This document shows positions 6,582 through 14,386 of a stretch of 15,581 bases of DNA, in pieces (within the stretch, counting starts at the first letter, position 1; every line of letters starts with the position of its first letter). The stretch lies in assembly GCA_964595945.1 (NCBI GenBank), contig CAZQSL010000091.1, forward strand, positions 1 through 15,581, read 5' to 3'. The position numbers were made by a program, and so were the translations under genes. The notes beneath the pieces are model-generated. The model worked only from the letters and a program-made list of their open reading frames with translations, was not told the DNA's origin and did not search any database. This DNA is from CAZQSL01 sp964595945 (GTDB lineage: Bacteria > UBP15 > UBA6099 > JAJRTR01).

Positions 6582-8681
6582 ATGGACTCAACCGCAAAAC
6601 GCGAAAAACTGCTCGTCACCAGCGCACTCCCCTACGCCAACGGACCGATCCACTTCGGCCACATCTCAGGCGCGTACCTCGGGGCCGATATCTATGTGCG
6701 CTACAAAAAAATGTGCGATGCGGACATTGTCTATATTTGCGGCACCGACGATCACGGCGTGGCCATCACCATCACGGCCGAAGCCCTGAACCGCACACCG
6801 GCGGAACATGTTAGGATCAATCACGAAATCATCAAAACGATCTTTGACCGCATGAACATAAGATTCGACAACTTCTCCCAGACCTCCCGCCCGGCTCACG
6901 CGGAAATCTCTGTCCACTTTTTCAAACGCCTGCTCGAACGCGGCCTCATCGAGGAAAAGGACACCGAACAGTTCTTCTGCGCCACGTGCAACCGTTACCT
7001 CGCTGACCGCTACATCACCGGCAAATGCCCGCACTGCGGCCACGAGGGCGCGCGCGGCGACGAATGCGGCGGCTGCGGCGCCTGGCTCGATCCTTTCGAA
7101 CTCATCGAGCCCAAATGCAAAATCTGCGGCGCAGCGCCAGAAGTCCGCACCACAAAAAACTGGTACCTCAAACTCGCCGACCGCGCCGAATGGCTCGAAA
7201 AATGGATACACGAAGCCGCCACGCGCGACGATCTTCCGTGGAAAAAAATCGTCACCACAGAAGTCCAGGGCTACCTCAAACGCGGACTCCAGAGCCGCGC
7301 CATCACGCGCGACCTCGACTGGGGCATCCCCGTCCCGCTGCCCGGCGCCGATGGAAAAGTCCTCTATGTCTGGTTCGACGCGCCCATCGGCTACATATCC
7401 TCCACACGCGAATACTTCGAAGCACAGGGCCAGCCTTCCGCAAAATGGGAAGAATACTGGAAAGGCCCCGACACCAAACTTATCCACTTCATCGGCAAAG
7501 ACAACATCCCGTTCCACGCCATGATCTTCCCCATCATGCTCGACGGCATGGACGAAGGCTACGTCATCCCACACTTCGTCGCCGGCAACGCATTCCTCAA
7601 CCTCGAAGGCAAACAATTCTCGAAAAGCGAACACTGGTACATCGACCCGCTCGAATTTCTCGACCGTTACCACGTCGATTCCATCCGCTACTACCTCTGC
7701 GCCGAAATGCCAGAAAGCTCCGACTCGGAATTCCGCTGGAAAAGCTTTCAGGCCTGCCACAACAACGAGCTGACCAACATCTATGCCAACCTCGTCAACC
7801 GCACCCTGAAATTCATCGCCACCAAGCTCGACGGCAAAGTGCCAGCCTGCAACACGCCCCGCGACTCCGAAGCATCGCCGTGGAAACAGATCGGCGAAGC
7901 CGCCGTAAAAGTCGGCGCGGCGCTCGACGAATTCAAATTTCGCCCCGCCCTCCATGAAATGCTCGCCCTCGCCCGCGCAGGCAACAAATTTTTCGACGAA
8001 CAGCAACCATGGAAAACACTCACCGAAAATCCCGACGCCTGCAACGCTGCCATACGCGCCTGCCTCGTCCTTATCAAAACCCTCGCCGTCGTCTCAGCCC
8101 CATTTATCCCCGACACCGCCCAGCGCGTGTGGTCGCTCCTCGGACTCGCCGGCAACGTCGCCGGCATCCCCTGGGCCGAAGCCGCGAATGACCCATTCAC
8201 CGACGGCGCGCAACTCCCCGAACCAGACATCCTCTTCAAACGCATCGAAGACAAACAGATCGCCGAAGAAGAGAAAAAACTCGGCATAGGGCTCGAAAAG
8301 GAAAACGCAAAAGCATCGGAAAAGAAGAAAAAGCAGGATGTCATCCCCGGCGTCAAAAAAATCGTCAACATCGACGACTTTGCCAAACTCGACATCCGCG
8401 TTGGCCACGTCCTCGAAGCCGGACCAGTGCCCGGATCGAGCAAGATGCTCAAACTCCTCGTCGACATCGGCATCGAAAAACGCCAGATACTCGCCGGCAT
8501 CGCAAAATATTACACGCCCGAACAGATCACGGGCCGCAAAATCGCCGTCATCGTCAACCTCGAACCCCGCGCCATGATGGGCCTCGAATCCCAGGGCATG
8601 GTCCTCGCCGCCAGCGCGGGCGACTCCCTGTCAGTCATGTCCTTCGACTGCGATCTGCCACCCGGCGCACGGATTTCCTGA
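6582..8681 (+). CDS. metG: Methionyl-tRNA synthetase with C-terminal tRNA-binding domain
   Basis: 699 residues; ATG 6582 preceded by AGAAAGAGGA (6567-6575). Charges tRNA-Met with methionine in the cytoplasm. The N-terminal catalytic domain has TSALPYANGPIHFGH with the HIGH-type motif HFGH at 24-27. The connective domain carries four CxxC pairs (C133/C136, C149/C152, C162/C165 and one near 177-180), the two-knuckle zinc form. YVWFDAPIGY precedes the KMSKS-type loop, here QFSKS (345-349): the first Lys is replaced by Gln, but the catalytic S-K-S is kept. The anticodon-binding helical domain follows (about 370-540), then a charged linker rich in Lys and Glu (about 555-585) and a fused OB-fold tRNA-binding domain (about 590-699; FAKLDIRVG, SSKMLKLLVDIG, NLEPRAMMGLESQGM). 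Length is normal for the fused dimeric type. It is monocistronic as far as seen and convergent with the dehydrogenase downstream. Confidence 0.98.
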   Translation: MDSTAKREKLLVTSALPYANGPIHFGHISGAYLGADIYVRYKKMCDADIVYICGTDDHGVAITITAEALNRTPAEHVRINHEIIKTIFDRMNIRFDNFSQTSRPAHAEISVHFFKRLLERGLIEEKDTEQFFCATCNRYLADRYITGKCPHCGHEGARGDECGGCGAWLDPFELIEPKCKICGAAPEVRTTKNWYLKLADRAEWLEKWIHEAATRDDLPWKKIVTTEVQGYLKRGLQSRAITRDLDWGIPVPLPGADGKVLYVWFDAPIGYISSTREYFEAQGQPSAKWEEYWKGPDTKLIHFIGKDNIPFHAMIFPIMLDGMDEGYVIPHFVAGNAFLNLEGKQFSKSEHWYIDPLEFLDRYHVDSIRYYLCAEMPESSDSEFRWKSFQACHNNELTNIYANLVNRTLKFIATKLDGKVPACNTPRDSEASPWKQIGEAAVKVGAALDEFKFRPALHEMLALARAGNKFFDEQQPWKTLTENPDACNAAIRACLVLIKTLAVVSAPFIPDTAQRVWSLLGLAGNVAGIPWAEAANDPFTDGAQLPEPDILFKRIEDKQIAEEEKKLGIGLEKENAKASEKKKKQDVIPGVKKIVNIDDFAKLDIRVGHVLEAGPVPGSSKMLKLLVDIGIEKRQILAGIAKYYTPEQITGRKIAVIVNLEPRAMMGLESQGMVLAASAGDSLSVMSFDCDLPPGARIS

Positions 8682-8758
8682 GCAAGGGCTTGCCGGCCGC
8701 CCAACCGTCTCATCCTGTCAGTTATATTGCCGTCTTCCGCATTTCCAAAGGCGCCGGA

Positions 8759-9784
8759 CTATTCCGGAATGACGATGACTTCGATGGCATCGCCCTTTTT
8801 CATGGCGGCGACACCCTCGGGGATATCATCGAGACCGATGCGGTGCGTGACGAGCTTTTCGAGCGGGAGACGTCCGCTTTCGAGCAGTTTGATGGTAGCC
8901 GGGAAAGTGGAATTGGCGATATAGGTGCCGATGATCTGGAGTTCGTTTCGGGTGACGGTGTTTTGAGTGAATTCGCAGCGCGCATTGCTGTTCATGCCGA
9001 AAAGCAGGATTTTTGCGCCTCTGCGGGCGATGCCGACGGCATCGTTGACAAGGGAACCCACACAATCCACGACCGCGTCCGCGCCGACTGAAGTGAGGCC
9101 CATAACTACATCCCTGACGTTTTCGGTTTTGGGATTTATGATGACATCCGCGCCCATTTCCTTTGCCTTGGCGGCACGAAAATCATTGATTTCCACGACG
9201 ATGACACGGCCTGCGCCATTGAGTTTGAGCAGAGCGGTATAGTAGAGGCCGATGGGGCCCGCGCCGAGGATGACGACATTTTCGCCTGGGCGCAGAGCGA
9301 GCCTGTTGGCGCCGTTGACGACACAGGAGAGAGGCTCGGCGAAGATGGCAAGATCGACTGGCAGAGTCTGTGATATGGGGTGAAGGGCTTTTGCGGGAGC
9401 GACATTCCAGGGAGCGAAGCCGCCATCCATGAAGATGCCGAGGGTCGTCATGTTTTCGCACATGTTGGGCATGCCGATGCGGCAGTATGGGCAGAGGCCG
9501 CAAGTGAGATTGGGATCGACGGCAACCCGGTCGCCGGGTTTGAGATGTGTCACTGCCGTGCCGACGGCCTCGACGCGTCCGAGGTATTCGTGGCAAAGGA
9601 TGGAGCCGGCGGTGGCGGGATGTCCCGGGGGAACGGACAGGATGTGGCAGTCGGTGCCGCAGATGCTGCCGGCTTCGACTTTCAGGAGGACTTCGTCGGG
9701 CTGTCTGATTTCGGGGATGGGGACCTGTTTGATGGTGAGTTTGCCTTCTCCTTCAAATACTGCTGCTTTCATTGTACCTGACAT
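8759..9784 (-). CDS. Zinc-dependent medium-chain alcohol/polyol dehydrogenase
   Basis: 341 residues; ATG 9784 with GGAGAG six bases upstream. A medium-chain dehydrogenase/reductase of the sorbitol/threonine dehydrogenase type. Catalytic zinc ligands: C42 (ICGTD), H65-E66 (CHEYLG) and E150 (FAEPLSC). Structural zinc site: C95, C98, C101 and C109. Rossmann nucleotide loop GAGPIG at 174-179; the acidic E198 at the end of the second strand (VIVVE) suggests NAD rather than NADP. It oxidises a secondary alcohol or polyol, but the substrate cannot be told from sequence, so no gene symbol is given. It stands alone between convergent metG and a MITE-like element; no sugar transporter or kinase lies beside it. 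Confidence 0.93.
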   Translation of the reverse strand: MSGTMKAAVFEGEGKLTIKQVPIPEIRQPDEVLLKVEAGSICGTDCHILSVPPGHPATAGSILCHEYLGRVEAVGTAVTHLKPGDRVAVDPNLTCGLCPYCRIGMPNMCENMTTLGIFMDGGFAPWNVAPAKALHPISQTLPVDLAIFAEPLSCVVNGANRLALRPGENVVILGAGPIGLYYTALLKLNGAGRVIVVEINDFRAAKAKEMGADVIINPKTENVRDVVMGLTSVGADAVVDCVGSLVNDAVGIARRGAKILLFGMNSNARCEFTQNTVTRNELQIIGTYIANSTFPATIKLLESGRLPLEKLVTHRIGLDDIPEGVAAMKKGDAIEVIVIPE

Positions 9785-10137
9785 GTGGGACTCTCCATGA
9801 AGAAAAGTGGCGGCAGCGGGAACATGCCCGGCTGCGCGTTGATTATCCTGTGCATTGTTGTGGGGATGCGACTGGTTTTTTCATTAGATTGCCTCGTCCC
9901 GGGGTCTTCATGATGGCTTGGCGCGACATTGCATCCTCCGCTGTAGCGGGGTGATATGACTTCCCGGGAGAAAACCAAGGGCTTGTCACAAAATAACCTT
10001 ACCATCTTGCTTGTCTTTATTTTCCGTCTTCCGTGTTGCCTGCTCAGTTACATACCTTTAGGTATGCTCCTTCGCAAGCGCCTTGATTACGGCCAAAAAT
10101 CCGGCGCAATCTTGCTAAGGTTATTTTGTGACAAGCC
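9785..10137. other. Intergenic region containing a palindromic element
   Basis: About 350 bp between the NIL-domain gene and the dehydrogenase, both on the minus strand. No credible gene. The left part (9785-9977) should hold the dehydrogenase promoter, but I see no clear boxes. There is a small hairpin, CCGC-TGTA-GCGG, around 9938-9949. The right part is the MITE-like element. Confidence 0.5.
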
Positions 10138-10139
10138 CT
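9978..10139. mobile_element. MITE-like element with 24-bp perfect terminal inverted repeats
   Basis: The 24 bases at 9978-10001 (beginning AGGGCTTGTCACAAAATAAC) are the exact reverse complement of 10116-10139. The 114 bases between contain no gene but have their own hairpin, CATACC-TTTA-GGTATG (10051-10066). Size, palindromic ends and lack of coding content fit a non-autonomous element (MITE) moved in trans, or a large repetitive palindrome. No transposase gene is in the window. A target duplication is not certain; AACC occurs at 9973-9976 and 10140-10143, offset by one base from a clean duplication. As RNA the whole element folds back on itself and could stop or protect the thrC-NIL transcript. 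Confidence 0.7.
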
Positions 10140-10383
10140 AACCTTCGATAAAGTCGCCGGCCTGTCTTTTGACGGTGGCGCCGAGTGCGACGAGATATGC
10201 GATGCCGCTCTGGAGCTGCTCTTCTGTGTCCGCGGTGATTTCGAGCACCATGGCAGCTTCGAGTTCGGTGACTTCGGCGCTGCGGACGGTGGGTATGATG
10301 TCAAAATCTTTCACGAGTTTGTAGAGCAGAGGTTCCTTGAGCAGTTCGGGTGACATACCGATCGAGATGATTTTGCCAATCAC
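10138..10383 (-). CDS. Small NIL-domain protein downstream of threonine synthase
   Basis: 81 residues. GTG start at 10383 with an ideal GGAGGT seven bases upstream. It matches the NIL domain, a ferredoxin-like/ACT-like regulatory fold first noted at the C-terminus of the methionine transporter ATPase MetN: EPLLYKLVKDFDIIPTV (17-33), an acidic strand MVLEITADTEEQLQSGI (45-61), then AYLVALGATVKR (62-73). In MetN the domain binds methionine; elsewhere small NIL proteins and NIL-ferredoxins accompany sulfur-incorporation enzymes in homocysteine synthesis. Here it follows threonine synthase on the same strand (161-bp gap), so a role in sensing or handling amino acids around homoserine and methionine is inferred. 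Its stop codon TAG is formed at the edge of the palindromic element, so the last residues may have been changed by that insertion. Confidence 0.85.
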   Translation of the reverse strand: MIGKIISIGMSPELLKEPLLYKLVKDFDIIPTVRSAEVTELEAAMVLEITADTEEQLQSGIAYLVALGATVKRQAGDFIEG

Positions 10384-10544
10384 TGTGTATACCTCCGGGG
10401 CCAGGATGGTGCGGGTGGCCGTAGTGTGCAGATATTTTAGGCCGGACTATGCCGAAAATCCGCAACGAGCGACTGTTTTGGATTTCGGGAATTCGTAATG
10501 TGTTTTCAAAGCGAATCTGTTTCGGCAATACGCAACAGTTGCCG
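10384..10544. other. Gap between thrC and the NIL gene with two inverted repeats
   Basis: 161 bp within the likely thrC-NIL transcript. Just after the thrC stop is CGGCAA (10523-10528) with TTGCCG (10539-10544), a 10-base loop. Further on is an imperfect stem, CCGAAAATCC (10452-10461) with GGATTTCGG (10480-10488). Neither is followed by a T-run on the minus strand. They may be processing or stability structures. An internal promoter for the NIL gene cannot be excluded. Confidence 0.45.
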
Positions 10545-11786
10545 TTAACTTTCGGAGCGGTTGATCGAAGCGATAACCTGTTCGAGGATCGCTGGATCGG
10601 GTTTGATGGTATTGGGTTTCATGACAAGATCGGAAACATATTCGGGAGTTTTGAGCCCGCCGCCCGTAATGTAGAGGACGACATTGTCGGTGGGTTTGAA
10701 GATTTTGGTTTTGGCGAGTTTGACAGCGGCAGCGACGGCAGCGCCGCCGGCAGGTTCGGCGAAAATGCCTTCGGTCTGGGCGAGGAGTTTTATGCCGTCG
10801 ATGATTTCGTCGTCGGAAGCGCCTTCGGCGGCACCGCCGGTCTTGCGGATGATTTCGAGTGCGTAGATGCCGTCTGCGGGATTGCTGACGGCGAGGGATT
10901 TCGCGATAGTGTCGGGTTTGACGGGGCGGATAAGGCGCGAGTTGGTTCTATAAGCGGTGGTGATAGGAGAGCAGCCTTCGGCCTGGACGCCATGGATGAC
11001 CGTGCGGTCGTGGCGGATGAGGTCCAGATATTCGAGTTCTTCGAAGCCGCGTTTGACCTTGATCAGGGTGCCGCCAGACGCCATGGGCAGGATGACATGG
11101 TCGGGTGGAGTCCAGTCGAGCTGTTCGACGACCTCGAAAGCGAGTGTTTTTGCGCCTTCGTAATAGTAGGGGCGAAGGTTGACATTGACGAATCCCCATG
11201 ATGTGCGCGACATGAATTCGAGGCACAGTTTGTTGATTTCCTCGGTGGTGCCGTCGACGAATAGTACATTGGGGTTATAGATGCCCGTGGCGGTGAGTTT
11301 CAGGGGTTCGGTGTCGTTGGGGACAAAGATGTAGGACTTGAGGCCGGCTTTGGCGGCGTGGGCGGCGAGAGACTGGGCGAGATTGCCGGTGGAGGCGCAG
11401 GCAAGGGTCTTGTAGCCGAGTTCGATGCCGCGGCTTACGGCGACGGAAACCATGCGGTCTTTTGTGGAGTATGTGGGGTTGAGGGTATCGTTTTTTATGA
11501 ACAGATTTTTTATGCCAAGCATTGCTCCGAGCCGGTCGGCGCGTTGCAGTGGTGTATATCCTGCATGTATCTCGACATATCTTTCGCCGTCGACGGGCAG
11601 CAGGTCTTTGAAGCGCCAGATGCTTGAAGGGCCTTTGCGGACGCGTTTGCGGGCGATGACCTTTTTGATTTTTGCATAGTCGTAGTCGACATCGAGCGGA
11701 CCGAAACAGTACTCACAGTAATAGAGCGCTTTCGCCTCGAATGTCCGATGGCATTTTCTACAGATGAGACCTTTGATCGCTGACAA
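10545..11786 (-). CDS. thrC: Threonine synthase
   Basis: 413 residues, TTG start at 11786 with GGAGGT five bases upstream; no ATG is close. A PLP enzyme that converts O-phosphohomoserine to threonine in the cytoplasm. The N-terminus has a zinc-ribbon-like pair of CxxC motifs (C9/C12 and C24/C27), common in archaeal-type and plant-like threonine synthases. The PLP lysine is K109 in NPTYSTKDR. STGN (132-135) and the glycine-rich phosphate loop ASGGT (236-240) follow, and a late TGGGLK motif closes the active-site region. Length fits the family's shorter class. Related fold-type II enzymes such as cysteate synthase share these motifs, so the exact substrate is not proven, but ThrC is by far the likeliest. 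Probably cotranscribed with the NIL protein downstream. Confidence 0.93.
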   Translation of the reverse strand: MSAIKGLICRKCHRTFEAKALYYCEYCFGPLDVDYDYAKIKKVIARKRVRKGPSSIWRFKDLLPVDGERYVEIHAGYTPLQRADRLGAMLGIKNLFIKNDTLNPTYSTKDRMVSVAVSRGIELGYKTLACASTGNLAQSLAAHAAKAGLKSYIFVPNDTEPLKLTATGIYNPNVLFVDGTTEEINKLCLEFMSRTSWGFVNVNLRPYYYEGAKTLAFEVVEQLDWTPPDHVILPMASGGTLIKVKRGFEELEYLDLIRHDRTVIHGVQAEGCSPITTAYRTNSRLIRPVKPDTIAKSLAVSNPADGIYALEIIRKTGGAAEGASDDEIIDGIKLLAQTEGIFAEPAGGAAVAAAVKLAKTKIFKPTDNVVLYITGGGLKTPEYVSDLVMKPNTIKPDPAILEQVIASINRSES

Positions 11787-11822
11787 GTGGCACCTCCGGG
11801 AAGCCAGCGGGCGGGTGTATTT

Positions 11823-11918
11823 CTGTTTTCAGCAACAGGCCGGCTTTTCGCATGTGTTAGAGCTGTGTGGGTTTTCAGTAACTGCCTCTGTTTTAAGACC
11901 TATTACTGTTTTCAACAA
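11823..11918 (-). repeat. Four degenerate copies of a TTRYTGAAAACAG-like motif upstream of thrC
   Basis: On the minus strand: TTGTTGAAAACAG (11918-11906), GGTCTTAAAACAG (11900-11888), TTACTGAAAACCC (11881-11869) and TTGCTGAAAACAG (11835-11823). The first three are 18-19 bp apart and the last 46 bp further toward thrC. A cluster of like-oriented 13-mers 37-132 bp ahead of the TTG start could be binding sites for a regulator. Found by eye, so chance in a local AT-rich patch is possible. Confidence 0.35.
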
Positions 11919-12261
11919 TTGATACTATTGGCATCTGCCCAAGCCATGTTGCCGAATACCGCAACAGGCAGATCGGTTGTTATGGCAAACGGCGATAGAA
12001 TCGTCCGAAACGAGTTTATGCTTGTTCGCGATGGTTGTCAATAATTCTGGAGATGTAAAATAAAAATCGCCGTTTTTCTGGTGAAAAAAAACACTACATT
12101 TCGGATATTATTTTCGCATTCCGTTTTTTTGAAAACTTTCAGTGCCGTTGATTGGGTTTTGTATTTGCAGAAAACGCTGTTTTGAAATGAATATCTGTCA
12201 TATACGCCTTGCATGATCGCAGGGAAGCAGTCATCGCGAGACAGGAGAAAAAAGGTGTCTG

Positions 12262-12275
12262 TGTGACAAGTCACA
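12262..12275. promoter_or_regulatory. TGTGAC-AA-GTCACA palindrome, probable regulator site
   Basis: A perfect 6-bp-arm palindrome lying one base upstream of the -35 box at 12277. The half-sites TGTGA/TCACA resemble CRP/FNR-family sites, but the gap is 4 rather than the 6 of E. coli CRP; four-base gaps are seen with FNR-type proteins. Its place beside the -35 fits an activator contacting RNA polymerase. A second inverted pair, GTGTCTGT (12255-12262) and ACAGACAC (12308-12315), brackets the whole promoter. Confidence 0.5.
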
Positions 12276-12276
12276 A

Positions 12277-12305
12277 TTGAACACATTATTGCGTGGTGCT
12301 ATAAT
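12277..12305 (+). promoter_or_regulatory. Strong sigma70-like promoter of the secreted FG-GAP protein
   Basis: TTGAAC (12277-12282) and a consensus TATAAT (12300-12305) are separated by exactly 17 bp. The predicted start is near 12312, giving a leader of about 75 bases. Confidence 0.75.
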
Positions 12306-12386
12306 TTACAGACACAGGTGCAAGACACGACACACACATACGTTCATTCGGAGCCCGCGCCGCTCTCGACGCAGGCGTGATCAGAC

Positions 12387-13757
12387 ATGAAAATCCACAC
12401 AAGGCATCTTATCGCGCTCCTCGCGCTGATAGCGTTTGCCACGCCGGCAATGGCTACCGACAAGGCTGGCGTGCTGACCTACGAAAAAAAATGGCAGGGA
12501 GTCGTCGGCGGCGACGAATGCTACTATATACCGAGCAATCTCGTTGGCGGTGATTTTTTACCCGGCAACGGCGAAGAAATACTGATCGTCGACGACTCCA
12601 ACTACGCCCATCTCTTCCAGTGGAAAGACACGGGACTCCGGGAAATATGGATCACCGACAACCCTGTGATCAAGGGGCGGATCAGAGATGCGGAAGCTGC
12701 CGATGTCAATGCCGACGGACTCGAAGAAGTCATATTCGTGAGCGAAGATGGCAAGGTCTCCGTATTCGGCAACACCGCAAACGCATTCGGGCCGATCTGC
12801 TCACACTGTCTCGCCGATACACTCAGACACTTCCGTATATTCGCGATCGGCAAGGCAAAAGGCCCCGGCAAAAAAGACTATCTCGCGGCACTCGGAAAAC
12901 GCGGAGCCGAAGTGTCGATGTTCGAGCTCGAATGGCGCAACCACTCACTCGCGCCGCGCCGCGCCGCACGCTTCGACTCCATATCCGGCACACCCATCGA
13001 CATCGCTGCGGCAGCGGACTACAAACCAGGCAACTTCAGCTACTTTCTGCTCTACATAAATCCCGAAAAGAAAAAGGAAATCGCCGGCGTCGAAGTCGAC
13101 GAAGAAGGTACAGCCTATACACTTTCGCCACATAAACTGCCAGGCGAATTCAACTCCGGCGACACCGCCAGCATCATCCTCGACACCCCGCCATCGAAAA
13201 GGATGCTGATGATGGCGCTCGGCTACGACGGAAACACCGGCCAGTCAGTAGCCGCCTTCGCACCCGACACCGGCCGCACCGCACGATATGCCGGCATACA
13301 GCAGGGAGCTGGCTTCTTCGGTTTTGCCGATATCAATCTTGACGGAGACCCGGAAATTGTTTTTACCGACTACAACTGCAACATCGAAATCCACTCCAGG
13401 GCGATCTCGCCACCTGTCCTCGTGATCGACGGCGCGCCACGCTCCGGCGCCAGCATAGCCCGCCAATCAGGCACAGTCATCATGGCCAACGCCGCCATCA
13501 TGCCCGGCACCACAGTCAAATTCAGAAAAAACACCGCTCACATCACTCGCGGCTCCAGAAAAATCACCATCGACATAAAAACCGGCTCCGCTCAACTCGT
13601 CACCACCGGCAAAAACGCCAGAAAGACCTCAAAAAATATCACCCTCACATTCACCATCGACAAAAAAAACGTCTTCATCTCTGTCGACGATCTCACAGAA
13701 TATCTCGGCATCCACTCAACACGCGACTATTTCAACGGTAATATTACGATCAAATAA
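12387..13757 (+). CDS. Secreted FG-GAP-like protein with C-terminal stalk-like domain
   Basis: 456 residues from ATG 12387. The ribosome site is weak (only CAGG well upstream), yet the signal peptide begins at this Met: basic MKIHTRHL, hydrophobic IALLALIAFATP, likely cleavage after AMA (23). The N-terminal two thirds have integrin/VCBS-like blades: GGDFLPGNGEEILIVDD (54-70), DVNADGLEEVIFVSEDG (106-122) and DINLDGDPEIVFTD (315-328); the D-x-N-x-DG-x-x-E strings look like calcium-binding loops. The tail (about 375-456) looks like the copper-amine-oxidase N-terminal ('stalk') domain, ending FISVDDLTEYLGI and GNITIK. Secretion to the periplasm or surface is likely; the ligand is unknown. It is driven by the promoter at 12277 and followed 62 bp later by the glycosylase gene, possibly on the same transcript. 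A8 runs in the reading frame at 12484 and near 13665. Confidence 0.8.
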   Translation: MKIHTRHLIALLALIAFATPAMATDKAGVLTYEKKWQGVVGGDECYYIPSNLVGGDFLPGNGEEILIVDDSNYAHLFQWKDTGLREIWITDNPVIKGRIRDAEAADVNADGLEEVIFVSEDGKVSVFGNTANAFGPICSHCLADTLRHFRIFAIGKAKGPGKKDYLAALGKRGAEVSMFELEWRNHSLAPRRAARFDSISGTPIDIAAAADYKPGNFSYFLLYINPEKKKEIAGVEVDEEGTAYTLSPHKLPGEFNSGDTASIILDTPPSKRMLMMALGYDGNTGQSVAAFAPDTGRTARYAGIQQGAGFFGFADINLDGDPEIVFTDYNCNIEIHSRAISPPVLVIDGAPRSGASIARQSGTVIMANAAIMPGTTVKFRKNTAHITRGSRKITIDIKTGSAQLVTTGKNARKTSKNITLTFTIDKKNVFISVDDLTEYLGIHSTRDYFNGNITIK

Positions 13758-13819
13758 CAGGGCGCATCCCGCCAGGAGAGCGCCATATATCATGCGAGCC
13801 CGGCAGACGAGGTGAACAC

Positions 13820-14386
13820 ATGACCGTCTGGGAAGAATTCAGACAACACGTACTACAGTGCAAAAAGTGCGAACTCCACACGGGCCGCACCAACGTGGTA
13901 TTCGGCGAAGGCGGCGAGTACTCGAAGATAATGTTCGTCGGCGAAGGTCCCGGTCGAGACGAAGATGCCCAGGGCCGCCCCTTCGTAGGCGCAGCCGGCA
14001 AGCTGCTTACCCAGATGATACAGGAAATCGGCATGCAGCGCGAAGATGTCTTCATCGCCAACATCGTGAAATGCCGCCCGCCGCAAAACCGCGACCCGCG
14101 CCCCGAAGAAATCGCCGCCTGCAAGGAATACCTCATTGCGCAGATCGCCCATATCAATCCACAGGTCATTTGCACGCTCGGCCGTCACTCCCTGCACACA
14201 CTCGTCAGCGAAGACCTCGTGATTTCTAAAGTGCATGGCCAGCCGATACGGCACAAGGGCAAACTTTTTATGCCCATGTACCATCCCGCCGCCGCGCTCT
14301 ACAATCGCAGCCAGCTCATGGAACCCCTCAGACAGGATTTTCTCAGACTCAGGGATATCGTCGAAAACATCCACCCCTCATCCTGA
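13820..14386 (+). CDS. Type-4 (family 4) uracil-DNA glycosylase, Fe-S
   Basis: 188 residues; ATG 13820 with GAGGTGA at 13809-13815. Removes uracil from DNA, starting base-excision repair. Family-4 hallmarks: four cysteines for a 4Fe-4S cluster (C14, C17, C85, C101), the active-site loop GEGPGRDEDAQGRPFVG (41-57), the NIVKCRPP strand (81-88) and the C-terminal HPAAALYN loop (155-162). Length matches the compact bacterial/archaeal family-4 enzymes, well known in thermophiles but also widespread in mesophiles. It follows the secreted-protein gene on the same strand, and its end converges on the Ig-domain gene. The neighbour's function gives no clue to a shared pathway. Confidence 0.96.
   Translation: MTVWEEFRQHVLQCKKCELHTGRTNVVFGEGGEYSKIMFVGEGPGRDEDAQGRPFVGAAGKLLTQMIQEIGMQREDVFIANIVKCRPPQNRDPRPEEIAACKEYLIAQIAHINPQVICTLGRHSLHTLVSEDLVISKVHGQPIRHKGKLFMPMYHPAAALYNRSQLMEPLRQDFLRLRDIVENIHPSS

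Larger units (their letters stand above)
11787..12386. other. 600-bp divergent intergenic region
   Basis: Lies between thrC (minus) and the secreted FG-GAP protein (plus). Two short open frames (11787-12044 plus, 12038-12286 minus) have no ribosome site or protein-like composition and are not called. The thrC side has four copies of a TGAAAAC-type motif and a 6-bp inverted repeat, TGTTGC (11947-11952) with GCAACA (11961-11966). The right half is AT-rich and carries the promoter and palindrome of the downstream gene. No tRNA or recognised riboswitch was seen. Confidence 0.55.

Noticed and set aside
6666..8006. 446-residue minus-strand frame opposite metG
   Set aside because: Overlaps the unmistakable MetRS catalytic core and is explained by its codon bias.
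8682..8758. Terminator between metG and the dehydrogenase
   Set aside because: GCAA-GGGC-TTGC (8682-8693) is too short and has no T-run. The shared 10-mer CCGTCTTCCG (8730-8739 and 10024-10033) is too short to call a repeat.
9956..10141. Short frames across the MITE-like element (both strands end in the same few residues)
   Set aside because: The shared ending is simply the inverted repeat read on both strands.
11787..12044. 85-residue plus-strand frame in the divergent region
   Set aside because: No ribosome site or recognisable domain, Cys/Phe-rich odd composition, and it runs across the repeated motif cluster.
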